NCBI GenBank assembly: GCA_030837935.1
Contig: JAUQXU010000467.1
Location: 1-23,288 of the forward strand
Length of the DNA stretch: 23,288 bases
Source of the DNA: Candidatus Brocadia sp.
GTDB lineage: Bacteria; Planctomycetota; Brocadiia; Brocadiales; Brocadiaceae
Reading direction: 5' to 3'
The notes under the pieces were generated by a model. It did no database searches. It was not told the origin of the DNA and saw only the letters and a list, made by a program, of their open reading frames with translations. The translations under genes were made by a program, and so were the position numbers. Shown one piece after another: positions 15,370 to 23,058 of this stretch. The number at the start of each line of letters is the position of its first letter. The first letter of the stretch is position 1.

Positions 15370-16341
15370 TTATTGAACAAAGAGAGAACTCACCGACTCA
15401 TGGCGGTGAATCCTCATTATCGCATCCCCCAAAAGTCCGGAAATAGACAATACTTTTATTTTACTATTCAATCCTCTTGCTTTTTCATTCAGGGGTATCG
15501 TATCGGTGACAACAATCTCTTTAATGGGCGCGGCGGACAATTTTTCTACCGCAGCACCGCAGAATACGGGATGGGTAGCACCAACGTAAATATCCTTTGC
15601 GCCTCTCTCTTTTAACACATTGGCTGCCTGAGCAATAGATCCTCCCGTGGCGATTAAATCATCAATCATGACTACATTTTTATTCGCTACATCTCCTATT
15701 ACAAACCCAATCTCCGTCTCTTCCGGTCCTACCCTCCGCTTATCAACAATCGCCATCTTTATTCCCAATTTCTTGGAATAATTTCTGGCTAGTTTTATCC
15801 CCCCCACATCAGGAGTTACCACCGCCAGATCCCCCGTGTTCAACTGCTCAAAATACTTCGACAGCACGGGAAATGCAAGTAAATGATCTACGGGGATATC
15901 AAAAAACCCCTGGATCTGAGCGGCGTGCAAATCTACGGTAAGCACACGGTCGGCACCCGCTTCAGTGATAAGATTTGCTACCAATTTTGCCGTAATGGGT
16001 ACACGCCCTTCGTCTTTTCTATCTTTTCTGGCATAGCCATAATATGGCAACACCGCCGTAATGCGCGCAGCCGATGCCCTTCTGAGACAATCTACGAACA
16101 CCAACAGTTCTGTTAAATTCTCATTGACAGGCGGACATGTAGGTTGTACTAAAAACACGTCAGCGCCGCGAACATCTTCATTTACCTTCAGATCAATTTC
16201 CCCGTCAGGAAAACGACCCACGTAAGCATTCCCAAGGTGAATTGACAGATGCTCACAAATTTTCCTTGCCAGAGCGGGATTCGCATTTCCCGAAAAAATT
16301 TTTAAGTGATTTATTTCTTCCTGCCTTCTTTTTTTATCCAT
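15370..16341 (-). CDS. prs: Ribose-phosphate pyrophosphokinase (PRPP synthetase)
   Basis: Makes PRPP from ribose-5-phosphate and ATP for nucleotide, histidine and tryptophan synthesis. A 323-residue protein: FSGNANPALA at the N terminus, RFPDGEI, the ATP-binding YYGYARKDRK (100-109), the catalytic loop VTVDLHA-type segment with His139, VVTPDVGGIKLA, and the ribose-5-phosphate loop DDLIATGGS (227-235). All class I Prs motifs are present. Start ATG 16341 has GAGGA 5 bases upstream. It is the first gene of a fourteen-gene co-directional run. Confidence 0.97.
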   Translation of the reverse strand: MDKKRRQEEINHLKIFSGNANPALARKICEHLSIHLGNAYVGRFPDGEIDLKVNEDVRGADVFLVQPTCPPVNENLTELLVFVDCLRRASAARITAVLPYYGYARKDRKDEGRVPITAKLVANLITEAGADRVLTVDLHAAQIQGFFDIPVDHLLAFPVLSKYFEQLNTGDLAVVTPDVGGIKLARNYSKKLGIKMAIVDKRRVGPEETEIGFVIGDVANKNVVMIDDLIATGGSIAQAANVLKERGAKDIYVGATHPVFCGAAVEKLSAAPIKEIVVTDTIPLNEKARGLNSKIKVLSISGLLGDAIMRIHRHESVSSLFVQ

Positions 16342-16388
16342 TTTATCCTCTATCGCTTACAGAAAAAAACCTTATCTTAGCACGTTCC

Positions 16389-16453
16389 AAAAGGGGCGCG
16401 CCACAAACCTCGTGCAGCACTTTAGGAACAGAAGACCGCACACGCGCCCTTTT
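16389..16453. repeat. GC-rich inverted repeat in the prs leader
   Basis: AAAAGGGGCGCG (16389-16400) pairs with CGCGCCCTTTT (16443-16453) with one bulged base, enclosing about 42 bases. It lies 48 bases upstream of prs. As no typical U-tract follows on the minus strand, it may be a leader structure of the prs mRNA, not a terminator. Confidence 0.4.
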
Positions 16454-16502
16454 TTCGGCAACAAGAATAATCGCAGTGGTTTTTCCCTTTTTTTATTATT
16501 TA

Positions 16503-16540
16503 AGGAAAGACGCCGTCATCACAGAACCTGGTTCTTTCCT
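16503..16540. repeat. Inverted repeat just downstream of tRNA-Gln
   Basis: AGGAAAGA (16503-16510) pairs with TCTTTCCT (16533-16540). A competing shorter hairpin, AGAACC/GGTTCT, lies at 16523-16534. It starts about 12 bases after the tRNA 3' end on the minus strand and lacks a U-tract, so processing or partial termination are both possible. Confidence 0.4.
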
Positions 16541-16552
16541 ATAAAAATACAA

Positions 16553-16626
16553 TGGCTACCCGGGGAGGACTCGAACCTCCAATGAGAGAACCAAAATCTC
16601 TAGTGTTACCATTACACCACCGGGTA
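16553..16626 (-). tRNA. tRNA-Gln (anticodon UUG)
   Basis: 74 bases fold as a complete cloverleaf on the minus strand. The 7-bp acceptor stem TACCCGG/CCGGGTA includes the U1-A72 pair typical of bacterial tRNA-Gln. The D stem is GTGT/ACAC, and the anticodon stem AGAGA/TCTCT encloses TTTTGGT, giving anticodon TTG. The T stem GGAGG/CCTCC has loop TTCGAGT, with discriminator G and an encoded CCA (16553-16555). It starts 51 bases after the ilvD stop in the same direction and may be co-transcribed with ilvD. Confidence 0.97.
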
Positions 16627-16677
16627 GCATCTATAATTAGGCATTCTTACGAGCACAAAAGCCCCAGCAGACCTTCC

Positions 16678-18336
16678 CTACTCCGCCACGAGCACTGCCC
16701 CTTTGTCCGCAGAGGTTACACATTTTGCATATCTAGCCAATAAACCCTGCATGATTTTCGGTTTGGGCGGCACCCACCTTGCTTTGCGCTTCGCAAGCAC
16801 CTCTGTTGCAACATTTAAATCTAATCTTCTCTTGGAAATATCTATAATTATCTCATCACCATCCTCCACCAATGCGATAGGGCCACCAACCATTGCTTCC
16901 GGAGATACGTGTCCGATACAAGGTCCCTGGGTACCACCCGAAAAACGCCCATCGGTAATTAACGCAACAGATTCTTCCAAACCCATACCAACAAGCGCCG
17001 CGGTGGGAGATAACATTTCCCGCATTCCCGGTCCTCCACGCGGCCCTTCGTATCGTATTATCACAACCATACCCTTATTAATCTGAGCATTCATAATAGC
17101 CGCCATCGCAGCCTCTTCACTGTCAAACACCTTCGCCACACCTTTAAATTGCATCATCTTCTCAGACACAGCACTTTGTTTAACTACGGCACCATTCGGA
17201 GACAAACTTCCATACAAAACAGCAATCCCACCCTCCTTATGATATGCCTTTTCTTTTGCCCTGATAACATCTTCGTCGTGAATTTCCGCAGCCTTTGCAA
17301 TTTCCTTTGTACTCAATCCACTAACGGTAGCGCAGTCGTGCAAGTCGTCACACAAGCGTTTCATAACCGCAGGAATGCCCCCCGCATAGTATAAATCCTC
17401 AAGCAAATATTCACCACCTGGCTGCATACTTGTTATATGCGGAGTTCTGGCACTAATCGCATCACACAACTTTAAATCGACTTCCACCCCTGCCTCTTTT
17501 GCAATAGCAGGGATATGCAAACATGAGTTCGTAGACCCCCCAAGCGCCATATCAACCATGATGGCATTCTCAAACGCTTTTTTGGTCATAATTTTTCTGG
17601 CGGTAATGCCTTTTCTTACTATTTCCACTATCTGCTGCCCACTTTTATAAGCAATGCGTTCCTTTTCTGACGAAATTGCCAACGACGCAGCACATCGCGG
17701 CAATGACATACCAAGCGCCTCAGAAACACAAGCCATGGTATTGGCGGTATAAAGCCCCTGACACGAACCTGGCCCAGGACATGCCTCCATTTCAAGACAA
17801 GAAAGCTCTTCATCACTGATCTCCCCCTTACGCCTCCGCCCTACTGCCTCGAAGGTATCTTTCACTAAAGAAAGCTTCTGCTTCCCGGAGCGACCAGAAA
17901 CCATTGGGCCTGCCGTCACAACAATCCCGGGGATATCCAGCCTGGCAGCCCCCATCAACATACCTGGCGTGATCTTATCACAATTTGTCAGCATTACAAG
18001 CCCATCTAAGCAGTGGGCGCTCACTACACACTCAATGATGTCAGCAATAAGGTCTCGTGATGCAAGTGAATAATGCATACCAGCGTGTCCCATCGCTATC
18101 CCATCACAAATACCAGGAACACCAAAAATAAAGCTTACACCACCACCTGCGTGAACTCCTTTTTCGATCGCCCTCTCGAGCGACCTCATGTGTACATGTC
18201 CTGGGATTAGATCTGTAAAGCTGCTTGCAATCCCAATAAAAGGTTTGCCCAAATCCTCTCTGTTCAAGCCCGTTGCATACAAAAGCGCCCGAGCCGGAAC
18301 ACGTTCAAGCCCCTTAGTAATTTTATCACTACGCAC
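16678..18336 (-). CDS. ilvD: Dihydroxy-acid dehydratase
   Basis: Fe-S dehydratase of branched-chain amino acid synthesis: dihydroxyisovalerate or dihydroxymethylvalerate to the 2-keto acid. 552 residues with SSFTDLIPGHVHM, GICDGIAMGHAGM, TNCDKITPGMLMG, PGPGSCQGLYTANTMA, MALGGSTNS and TDGRFSGGTQGPCIGHVSPEA. Likely cluster cysteines are Cys77, Cys119 and Cys192. The PCN cysteine of the E. coli-type enzyme is replaced by PGH, a feature I associate with the archaeal/deep-branching IlvD clade. Start is GTG 18336; the nearest SD-like sequence (AAAGG) is rather far, about 12 bases. Expressed from the promoter at 18399-18426. Confidence 0.96.
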   Translation of the reverse strand: MRSDKITKGLERVPARALLYATGLNREDLGKPFIGIASSFTDLIPGHVHMRSLERAIEKGVHAGGGVSFIFGVPGICDGIAMGHAGMHYSLASRDLIADIIECVVSAHCLDGLVMLTNCDKITPGMLMGAARLDIPGIVVTAGPMVSGRSGKQKLSLVKDTFEAVGRRRKGEISDEELSCLEMEACPGPGSCQGLYTANTMACVSEALGMSLPRCAASLAISSEKERIAYKSGQQIVEIVRKGITARKIMTKKAFENAIMVDMALGGSTNSCLHIPAIAKEAGVEVDLKLCDAISARTPHITSMQPGGEYLLEDLYYAGGIPAVMKRLCDDLHDCATVSGLSTKEIAKAAEIHDEDVIRAKEKAYHKEGGIAVLYGSLSPNGAVVKQSAVSEKMMQFKGVAKVFDSEEAAMAAIMNAQINKGMVVIIRYEGPRGGPGMREMLSPTAALVGMGLEESVALITDGRFSGGTQGPCIGHVSPEAMVGGPIALVEDGDEIIIDISKRRLDLNVATEVLAKRKARWVPPKPKIMQGLLARYAKCVTSADKGAVLVAE

Positions 18337-18358
18337 GTGTGCATTTACCTTTCAAATA

Positions 18359-18373
18359 CAAATAACTTATTTG
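18359..18373. promoter_or_regulatory. Palindrome in the ilvD leader
   Basis: CAAATAACTTATTTG is a perfect 7-bp-arm dyad around one base. It lies between the predicted transcription start (about 18391) and the ilvD start codon (18336). Position and symmetry fit an operator, but it also suits a weak AT-rich hairpin; no regulator can be named. Confidence 0.4.
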
Positions 18374-18398
18374 CAATATTACATTATCAAGCCTTTTT

Positions 18399-18426
18399 AT
18401 TATAGCGAAAAGCTTCCTATTGTCAA
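18399..18426 (-). promoter_or_regulatory. Near-consensus sigma-70 promoter for ilvD
   Basis: On the minus strand TTGACA (18421-18426) and TATAAT (18399-18404) are both perfect consensus hexamers, separated by 16 bases. The predicted start is around 18391, leaving a leader of about 55 bases before the GTG of ilvD. This is the clearest promoter in the window. Confidence 0.85.
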
Positions 18427-18536
18427 TCCAAAACTCTGCTATCAGTCCGTAGATTCCACTTGACTTTTATCCAAAATTATGCTGAAATTTTGCTATGTAT
18501 CATATATCAGCACTATCCAATTTGTGCTACACGATT

Positions 18537-18635
18537 TTAGCCTGTATATGCCTCTTGAGTTTCAATTACCCACTCGACGGCAATTGGGTACAATACAATC
18601 GCCCGCCCCGTCTCTAAATTATTTATCAATATCAT
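18537..18635 (-). CDS. Possible 32-residue ORF or gene remnant
   Basis: Within the 483-base ilvD/Memo intergenic region, a minus-strand frame reads MILINNLETGRAIVLYPIAV followed by EWVIETQEAYTG and a TAA stop. Its composition looks protein-like and the frame stays open upstream of the ATG for about 15 codons, across a tandem 13-bp duplication. No good SD is visible and I do not recognise the sequence. It may be the tail of a decayed larger gene. Confidence 0.3.
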   Translation of the reverse strand: MILINNLETGRAIVLYPIAVEWVIETQEAYTG

Positions 18636-18642
18636 GTCTTTT

Positions 18643-18668
18643 TCAGTAAGTCTTGTCAGTAAGTCTTG
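18643..18668. repeat. Tandem 13-bp direct repeat
   Basis: TCAGTAAGTCTTG occurs twice head to tail (18643-18655 and 18656-18668) in the divergent intergenic region. A 6-bp-stem inverted repeat GGGCTA/TAGCCC lies just right of it (18671-18692). It is either a recent slippage duplication or a paired binding site. Confidence 0.75.
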
Positions 18669-18819
18669 ATGGGCTACTTAAATTTTTAGCCCAAAACAAG
18701 AAGCATTTATAGTATTTCTTTATAAAAATTTCTTTTTTTGGTAATTTTTTTGATTATATGGGACTGCCAACCCTTAATTTTTACAATGTTACGGACAAAT
18801 TCAACAAGGAAATAAATTT

Positions 18820-20409
18820 ATGAAGACACCATACTCTATATTCATTCTCCTTATTGCCATATCAACCACTTCTGTATTGCTTGCTCAAACAGCACCTCAA
18901 GAAGCGTGGGAGCCACAAGCAGCGGGACGTTTTTATCCGGGCAACGAAATTGCATTAAAAGACCAAATAAATACCTTTTTAAACAATATTCCCAAACAGC
19001 CCTTAAAAGGAAGACCGGTTGCCCTTATATCACCTCACGCAGGGTATCAGTACTCCGGCCAAGTAGCGGCTTACGGATATAATGCTATCAAAGACAACGG
19101 TTTTACACGGGTAATAATTCTTTCCCCAAGTCATTTTAAAAGCGGCAAGCGATTCCGCGGCGCCTCTGTTCTCAACGTAAAAAACTTTAAAACACCTTTG
19201 GGCCTTATTCCTGTTGACCAGGAGGCTTGCAACCAACTCCTTAATCCTTCAGAGAGATTGCCCCCTAATTCCCCCGATAAAAGGAAAGCGCTTTTTGGTT
19301 CTTATGAAGGTGCCTACCAAGGGGAGCACTCCCTGGAAACACAATTACCCTTCTTACAAACGTCGCTAAACACCTTTAAATTGATCCCCATCATGGTAGG
19401 CATACTCATAGAAGATGATTTCGATCGGATTGCCGACGCCCTCCGTCCATTAATAAATGATCAAACCCTAGTGGTAGTAAGTTCTGATTTTACACATTAC
19501 GGCGAAGCATATGGCTACGTCCCTTTCAGAAAGGACATCGAAAAAAACATTACTGCCTTGGACTACGGCACATTTGAGAAAATTCGAAACAAAGATTTTG
19601 AAGGGCTTAAGAAATACAAAAAAGAAACGGGAATTAACGTTTGCGGAATTATGCCAATTGAACTGCTCTTAAAATTATTGCCTGATAATGTATCAGGTGA
19701 AATACTTAACTATGATACTTCCGGACACCAATCCAACGACTTTTCTTTTTCTGTCAGTTATGCATCCATCATATTTACAAAACCCTTGGAAGTTAAATCG
19801 GGTCTATACGCACCAAAAGAAGAGACACTCAATGCCGAACAACCATTTTTAACCAACGAAGAAAAAGAGACACTGCTATTTCTGGCCCGAAACACCCTGG
19901 AGACTTATACAAAAACCGGTTATCCTCCAAATTTTGAACCGGCAATCGACAAATTAACTCCACGATTACAAGAAAAATATGGTGTTTTTGTAACTTTAAA
20001 AAAATGCGGAGAACTTCGTGGCTGTATCGGACACACAATACCCAGGATATCCCTCTTTCAAGGTGTGGTTGAAAACACCATAAACTCCTCTTCCCGCGAC
20101 TGGAGATTTCGCCCTGTAGCCCAGAAAGAAGTCTCCGACATCATCATAGAAATCTCTGTTTTGAGCAAGCCAAAAAGGATACCGGGACCAGACGATTTTA
20201 CGGTGGGCAAGGAAGGGATTATTATTCGCAAGGGATATGCTAACGCTTTATTTCTCCCCCAAGTTGCGAAAGAACAGGGATGGAATAAGACAGAAACGTT
20301 TTGCCACCTTTGCCAGAAAGCTGGATTATCGCGCAATGCATGGGAAGAAGACAATGTGGAATTCTATGTTTTTACTGCAAATGTATTTCACGAAGGCGGC
20401 AAATCCTGA
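18820..20409 (+). CDS. Exported Memo-AMMECR1 fusion protein
   Basis: A 529-residue fusion of the two non-radical-SAM parts of the AmmeMemoRadiSam system. Residues 1-22 are a Sec-type signal (hydrophobic FILLIAISTTSVLLA, then QTA), so the protein is probably periplasmic or anammoxosomal. The Memo domain (about 30-325) resembles class III extradiol dioxygenases: SPHAGYQYSG (His73), LSPSHF (His105), GEHSLE (His170), SSDFTHYG (Asp223, His226) and INVCG (Cys275), matching the metal-site pattern known from human MEMO1. The AMMECR1 domain (about 345-529) has VTLKKCGELRGCIG with LRGCIG at 399-404, and AKEQGWN further on. The reaction is unknown for the family. SD AAGGA lies 9 bases before the ATG. 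The radical SAM partner is not adjacent. Confidence 0.9.
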   Translation: MKTPYSIFILLIAISTTSVLLAQTAPQEAWEPQAAGRFYPGNEIALKDQINTFLNNIPKQPLKGRPVALISPHAGYQYSGQVAAYGYNAIKDNGFTRVIILSPSHFKSGKRFRGASVLNVKNFKTPLGLIPVDQEACNQLLNPSERLPPNSPDKRKALFGSYEGAYQGEHSLETQLPFLQTSLNTFKLIPIMVGILIEDDFDRIADALRPLINDQTLVVVSSDFTHYGEAYGYVPFRKDIEKNITALDYGTFEKIRNKDFEGLKKYKKETGINVCGIMPIELLLKLLPDNVSGEILNYDTSGHQSNDFSFSVSYASIIFTKPLEVKSGLYAPKEETLNAEQPFLTNEEKETLLFLARNTLETYTKTGYPPNFEPAIDKLTPRLQEKYGVFVTLKKCGELRGCIGHTIPRISLFQGVVENTINSSSRDWRFRPVAQKEVSDIIIEISVLSKPKRIPGPDDFTVGKEGIIIRKGYANALFLPQVAKEQGWNKTETFCHLCQKAGLSRNAWEEDNVEFYVFTANVFHEGGKS

Positions 20410-20473
20410 AATCGATTTCTTATAAAATCCCAGCTTTTTTCTTTAGGTTTTAATCACCAAGACAAAAATACCC

Positions 20474-21025
20474 TTGGACGAACAAGCAAAAAAAATTCTT
20501 TTAGACATTGCACGAAAGAGTATCGATGCCGCCTTAACCGGCAAAACCAAGCCACTCCTTTCCTGCGATCATCCTGACCTGCAAGGAAAACAGGGAGTTT
20601 TTATCACACTGAAAACACACGGACAACTTCGTGGCTGTATTGGTCGATTCGTCTCCGACATACCACTCTATCAGTTAGTCTCTGAGATGGCAGTTTTCTC
20701 AGCAACAGAAGACCCCCGATTCGAGTTCAATCGAATCAAATCTCAGGAATTACATCAGCTAAAAATCGAAATCTCCGTACTATCACCTCTCGTGCCGATT
20801 AGCAATCCGTTTGATTTCGAACTTGGCAAGCATGGCATTTTTATAAAAAAAAACTTTCACGTGGGTTGCTTTCTACCTCAGGTAGCAACAGAAACCGGCT
20901 GGAATAAGGAAGAATTTCTGTCCTATTGTTGTTCAAGCAAGGCAGGATTACCGGCCAACGCATGGAAAAATAAAGATGTCGAAATTGATATATTTACAAC
21001 CGAGATCATTGAAGAGGATAAATAA
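20474..21025 (+). CDS. Stand-alone AMMECR1-domain protein
   Basis: A 183-residue AMMECR1-family protein: ITLKTHGQLRGCIGRF with the LRGCIG signature, SATEDPRFEFN, KIEISVLSP, FLPQVATETGWNKEEFL and KAGLPANAWK. It lies 64 bases after the Memo-AMMECR1 gene on the same strand and is clearly related to that protein's C-terminal domain, so a tandem duplication is likely. It lacks a signal peptide, so the two copies should act in different compartments. The only plausible start is TTG 20474, because an in-frame stop lies 30 bases upstream and no ATG or GTG intervenes; no good SD is visible. Function unknown. Confidence 0.88.
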   Translation: MDEQAKKILLDIARKSIDAALTGKTKPLLSCDHPDLQGKQGVFITLKTHGQLRGCIGRFVSDIPLYQLVSEMAVFSATEDPRFEFNRIKSQELHQLKIEISVLSPLVPISNPFDFELGKHGIFIKKNFHVGCFLPQVATETGWNKEEFLSYCCSSKAGLPANAWKNKDVEIDIFTTEIIEEDK

Positions 21026-21070
21026 TCGTCTACCCTGACGACAAATTCACGCCAGGCCGCACTTCCAAAC

Positions 21071-21091
21071 AAAAAACGAGAATCCCTCGTT
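21071..21091 (-). terminator. Intrinsic terminator after the 53-residue ORF
   Basis: On the minus strand AACGAG (complement of 21086-21091), a 5-base loop and CTCGTT (complement of 21075-21080) form a short stem followed by a run of T (A at 21071-21074 on the plus strand, then further A/T). It lies about 30 bases after the stop of the small ORF and probably also ends trpE transcripts. Confidence 0.7.
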
Positions 21092-21119
21092 AAGAATTTT
21101 ATACTTTTATGTCGCAAAA

Positions 21120-21281
21120 TCACTTCCTTCTCTTTTCTACAATACGCCCTGCATAAAAAACCATTCCCCCAATGAACAACAAAAGGACTTCTACCTTCAT
21201 TGAGTCCTTTGCAATACCAAAGTAGAGGGCATTTAGCACTAAAATAATTCCTATTAACTGTACAATCTTTGCAAAGCTCAT
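21120..21281 (-). CDS. 53-residue two-helix membrane protein
   Basis: A small frame reading MSFAKIVQLIGIILVLNALY...MKVEVLLLFIGGMVFYAGRI and ending VEKRRK. Two hydrophobic segments (about 6-23 and 30-45) with a short polar loop and a basic C-terminal tail predict a helical hairpin in the inner membrane. AGGGA lies 7 bases upstream of ATG 21281 and a terminator follows the stop, so the gene looks real despite its size. It lies 148 bases downstream of trpE on the same strand. I recognise no family. Confidence 0.7.
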   Translation of the reverse strand: MSFAKIVQLIGIILVLNALYFGIAKDSMKVEVLLLFIGGMVFYAGRIVEKRRK

Positions 21282-21429
21282 CTAAAAATCCCTAAAGTCC
21301 ATTTTTATATTTTCGATTATTATTTTACCGTTATAACAGCTCGGATTCTTGGCGAGGCAAGCATTAAGGCGGCTTGAGACAAAACAACCCGGTATTATTA
21401 TTTTCGAACCACGCCCCCTTAAAATCTGC

Positions 21430-22923
21430 CTATCCAGTCATCTTTTCAGCTATTTCTATTGCCTTAAGCAATCCCTTTGCTTTATTCACAGTTTCTTCGT
21501 ATTCCCGTTCTGGTATTGAATCTGCCACAATTCCGGCACCCGCTTGAATATAAGCATCGTTTCCCTTTAATAAAATAGTCCGAATAGTAATGCACGTGTT
21601 CATGTTGCCGAAGAAATCAAAATATCCAACTGCCCCTCCATAGGGACCCCGTTTCGTTGGTTCTATTTCATCAATAATCTGCATTGCCCTTATCTTAGGC
21701 GCTCCAGATAGAGTACCAGCCGGCATACATGCCTTTAATGAATCAAACGCAGTTTTACCCTCTTCCAATTCACCACAGACACTCGAAGTTATGTGCATTA
21801 CATGTGAATATTTTTCAATCAACATCTTTTCATCAATATGAACACTGCCATACCGTGACACCCTTCCCAAGTCATTCCTTCCCAAATCCAGAAGCATGAT
21901 GTGCTCCGCCCTCTCTTTAGGGTCGGCAATTAATTCTTCTGTAAACTGAACATCCTCCTCATCGTCCTTTCCTCTTCTCCTCGTGCCTGCAATTGGTCTC
22001 ACAACAACCTTCTTACCATCGACCTTCACCATAACCTCGGGAGATGATCCAATGAGCTTCAGGTTATTCATTTTAAGATAAAACATGTAGGGAGAAGGAT
22101 TGATAACCCGTAAGACACGATAAATACGAAACGGGTCAGCATATGTCTGCGTCTTAAATCGCTGAGAGATCACGACCTGAAATACATCTCCCGAACGAAT
22201 ATATTCCTTACATCGTTCTACTGCCTTAAGAAAATCAGCCCTTTCAAAATTTGATGAAAATGCAATACTAATTTCCTTTTCCGTAGCAATATCATCGCTT
22301 AGCGACATTACAGGCGTTCTCAGCTTCTCAATGATGCGATCAATCTTAGTGATTGCCTCATGGTATACTTTTTCCAAAGGGCTTTCATCAATCTTAGCAG
22401 CACAAACCACCTTAATGGTTTTTGTCAAATGATCGAATATGATCACGGAGTCATAAAACATAATCTGGATATCCGGAAGTGATAAATCATCGGCAGGAAT
22501 GTTGGGTAATAACTCGTAACAACGTACCGTATCATATCCTATATACCCTACCCCACAGCTGAAAAAATCAGGTAAACCATCCACCTGGACAGGAGCAAAG
22601 GCCATCATCTCCTTATTTAAAATCTCCAAAGGATCCTGTGTATGTACCACCTCTTTTCCTTTATCTCCACGTTTTATTTCTATACGGTGACCAAACGCCG
22701 TAAAGTCAATAAATGGATTTGCGCCAAGGAAAGAATATCTGGAAATCTTTTCTCCCCCCGCAGCACTTTCGAGCAAAAAAGCGACTCCCGTATCAGAGAT
22801 CTTTTGAAATGCAGAGACAGGCGTAAGGGTATCAGCAAACAATTGGCGATAAACAGGTACTAAATTACCCAATGTTGCCAAGTGTTTAAATTCATCATAT
22901 GAAGGATAATACATGTTATTCAT
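21430..22923 (-). CDS. trpE: Anthranilate synthase component I
   Basis: Converts chorismate to anthranilate with ammonia supplied by TrpG; first step of tryptophan synthesis. A 497-residue protein with the tryptophan feedback-site motif LLES (50-53) and SRYSFLG. The chorismate-binding domain shows SPYMFYLK, GSSPEVMVKV, PIAGTRRRG, LLDLGRNDLGRV, MPAGTLSGAPKIRAM, GPYGGAVGYFDF and IQAGAGIVADSIPEREYEE. All catalytic motifs are intact and LLES implies tryptophan inhibition. trpG is not adjacent; the gene following is the 53-residue membrane ORF. SD before ATG 22923 is poor (GGGAAG about 17 bases away). A TrpE-versus-PabB ambiguity exists in principle, but LLES and length favour TrpE. Confidence 0.95.
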   Translation of the reverse strand: MNNMYYPSYDEFKHLATLGNLVPVYRQLFADTLTPVSAFQKISDTGVAFLLESAAGGEKISRYSFLGANPFIDFTAFGHRIEIKRGDKGKEVVHTQDPLEILNKEMMAFAPVQVDGLPDFFSCGVGYIGYDTVRCYELLPNIPADDLSLPDIQIMFYDSVIIFDHLTKTIKVVCAAKIDESPLEKVYHEAITKIDRIIEKLRTPVMSLSDDIATEKEISIAFSSNFERADFLKAVERCKEYIRSGDVFQVVISQRFKTQTYADPFRIYRVLRVINPSPYMFYLKMNNLKLIGSSPEVMVKVDGKKVVVRPIAGTRRRGKDDEEDVQFTEELIADPKERAEHIMLLDLGRNDLGRVSRYGSVHIDEKMLIEKYSHVMHITSSVCGELEEGKTAFDSLKACMPAGTLSGAPKIRAMQIIDEIEPTKRGPYGGAVGYFDFFGNMNTCITIRTILLKGNDAYIQAGAGIVADSIPEREYEETVNKAKGLLKAIEIAEKMTG

Positions 22924-22959
22924 AGTTAAATCGATTTTTACTTCCCTGATATATTAACC

Positions 22960-22992
22960 AAAAAAAATGGGTGTTGCAAAAGCAACACCCAT
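22960..22992 (-). terminator. Strong intrinsic terminator of the porin-like gene
   Basis: A perfect 11-bp stem, ATGGGTGTTGC (22967-22977) with GCAACACCCAT (22982-22992), and a 4-base loop. On the minus strand it is followed by eight T (A at 22960-22967). It ends the gene at 23059 and isolates it from trpE, which starts 37 bases downstream. Confidence 0.93.
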
Positions 22993-23058
22993 TCTTCCAG
23001 AATTGACACAACAGAACACCCATTGCCTTTAGGAAACAAATGGACGTCCTTTTACACG

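Noticed and set aside
22984..23023. Recurring AACACCCATT near the trpE/porin terminator as a CRISPR-like or iteron repeat
   Set aside because: Only two 10-base copies occur, one being an arm of the terminator; no regular spacing.
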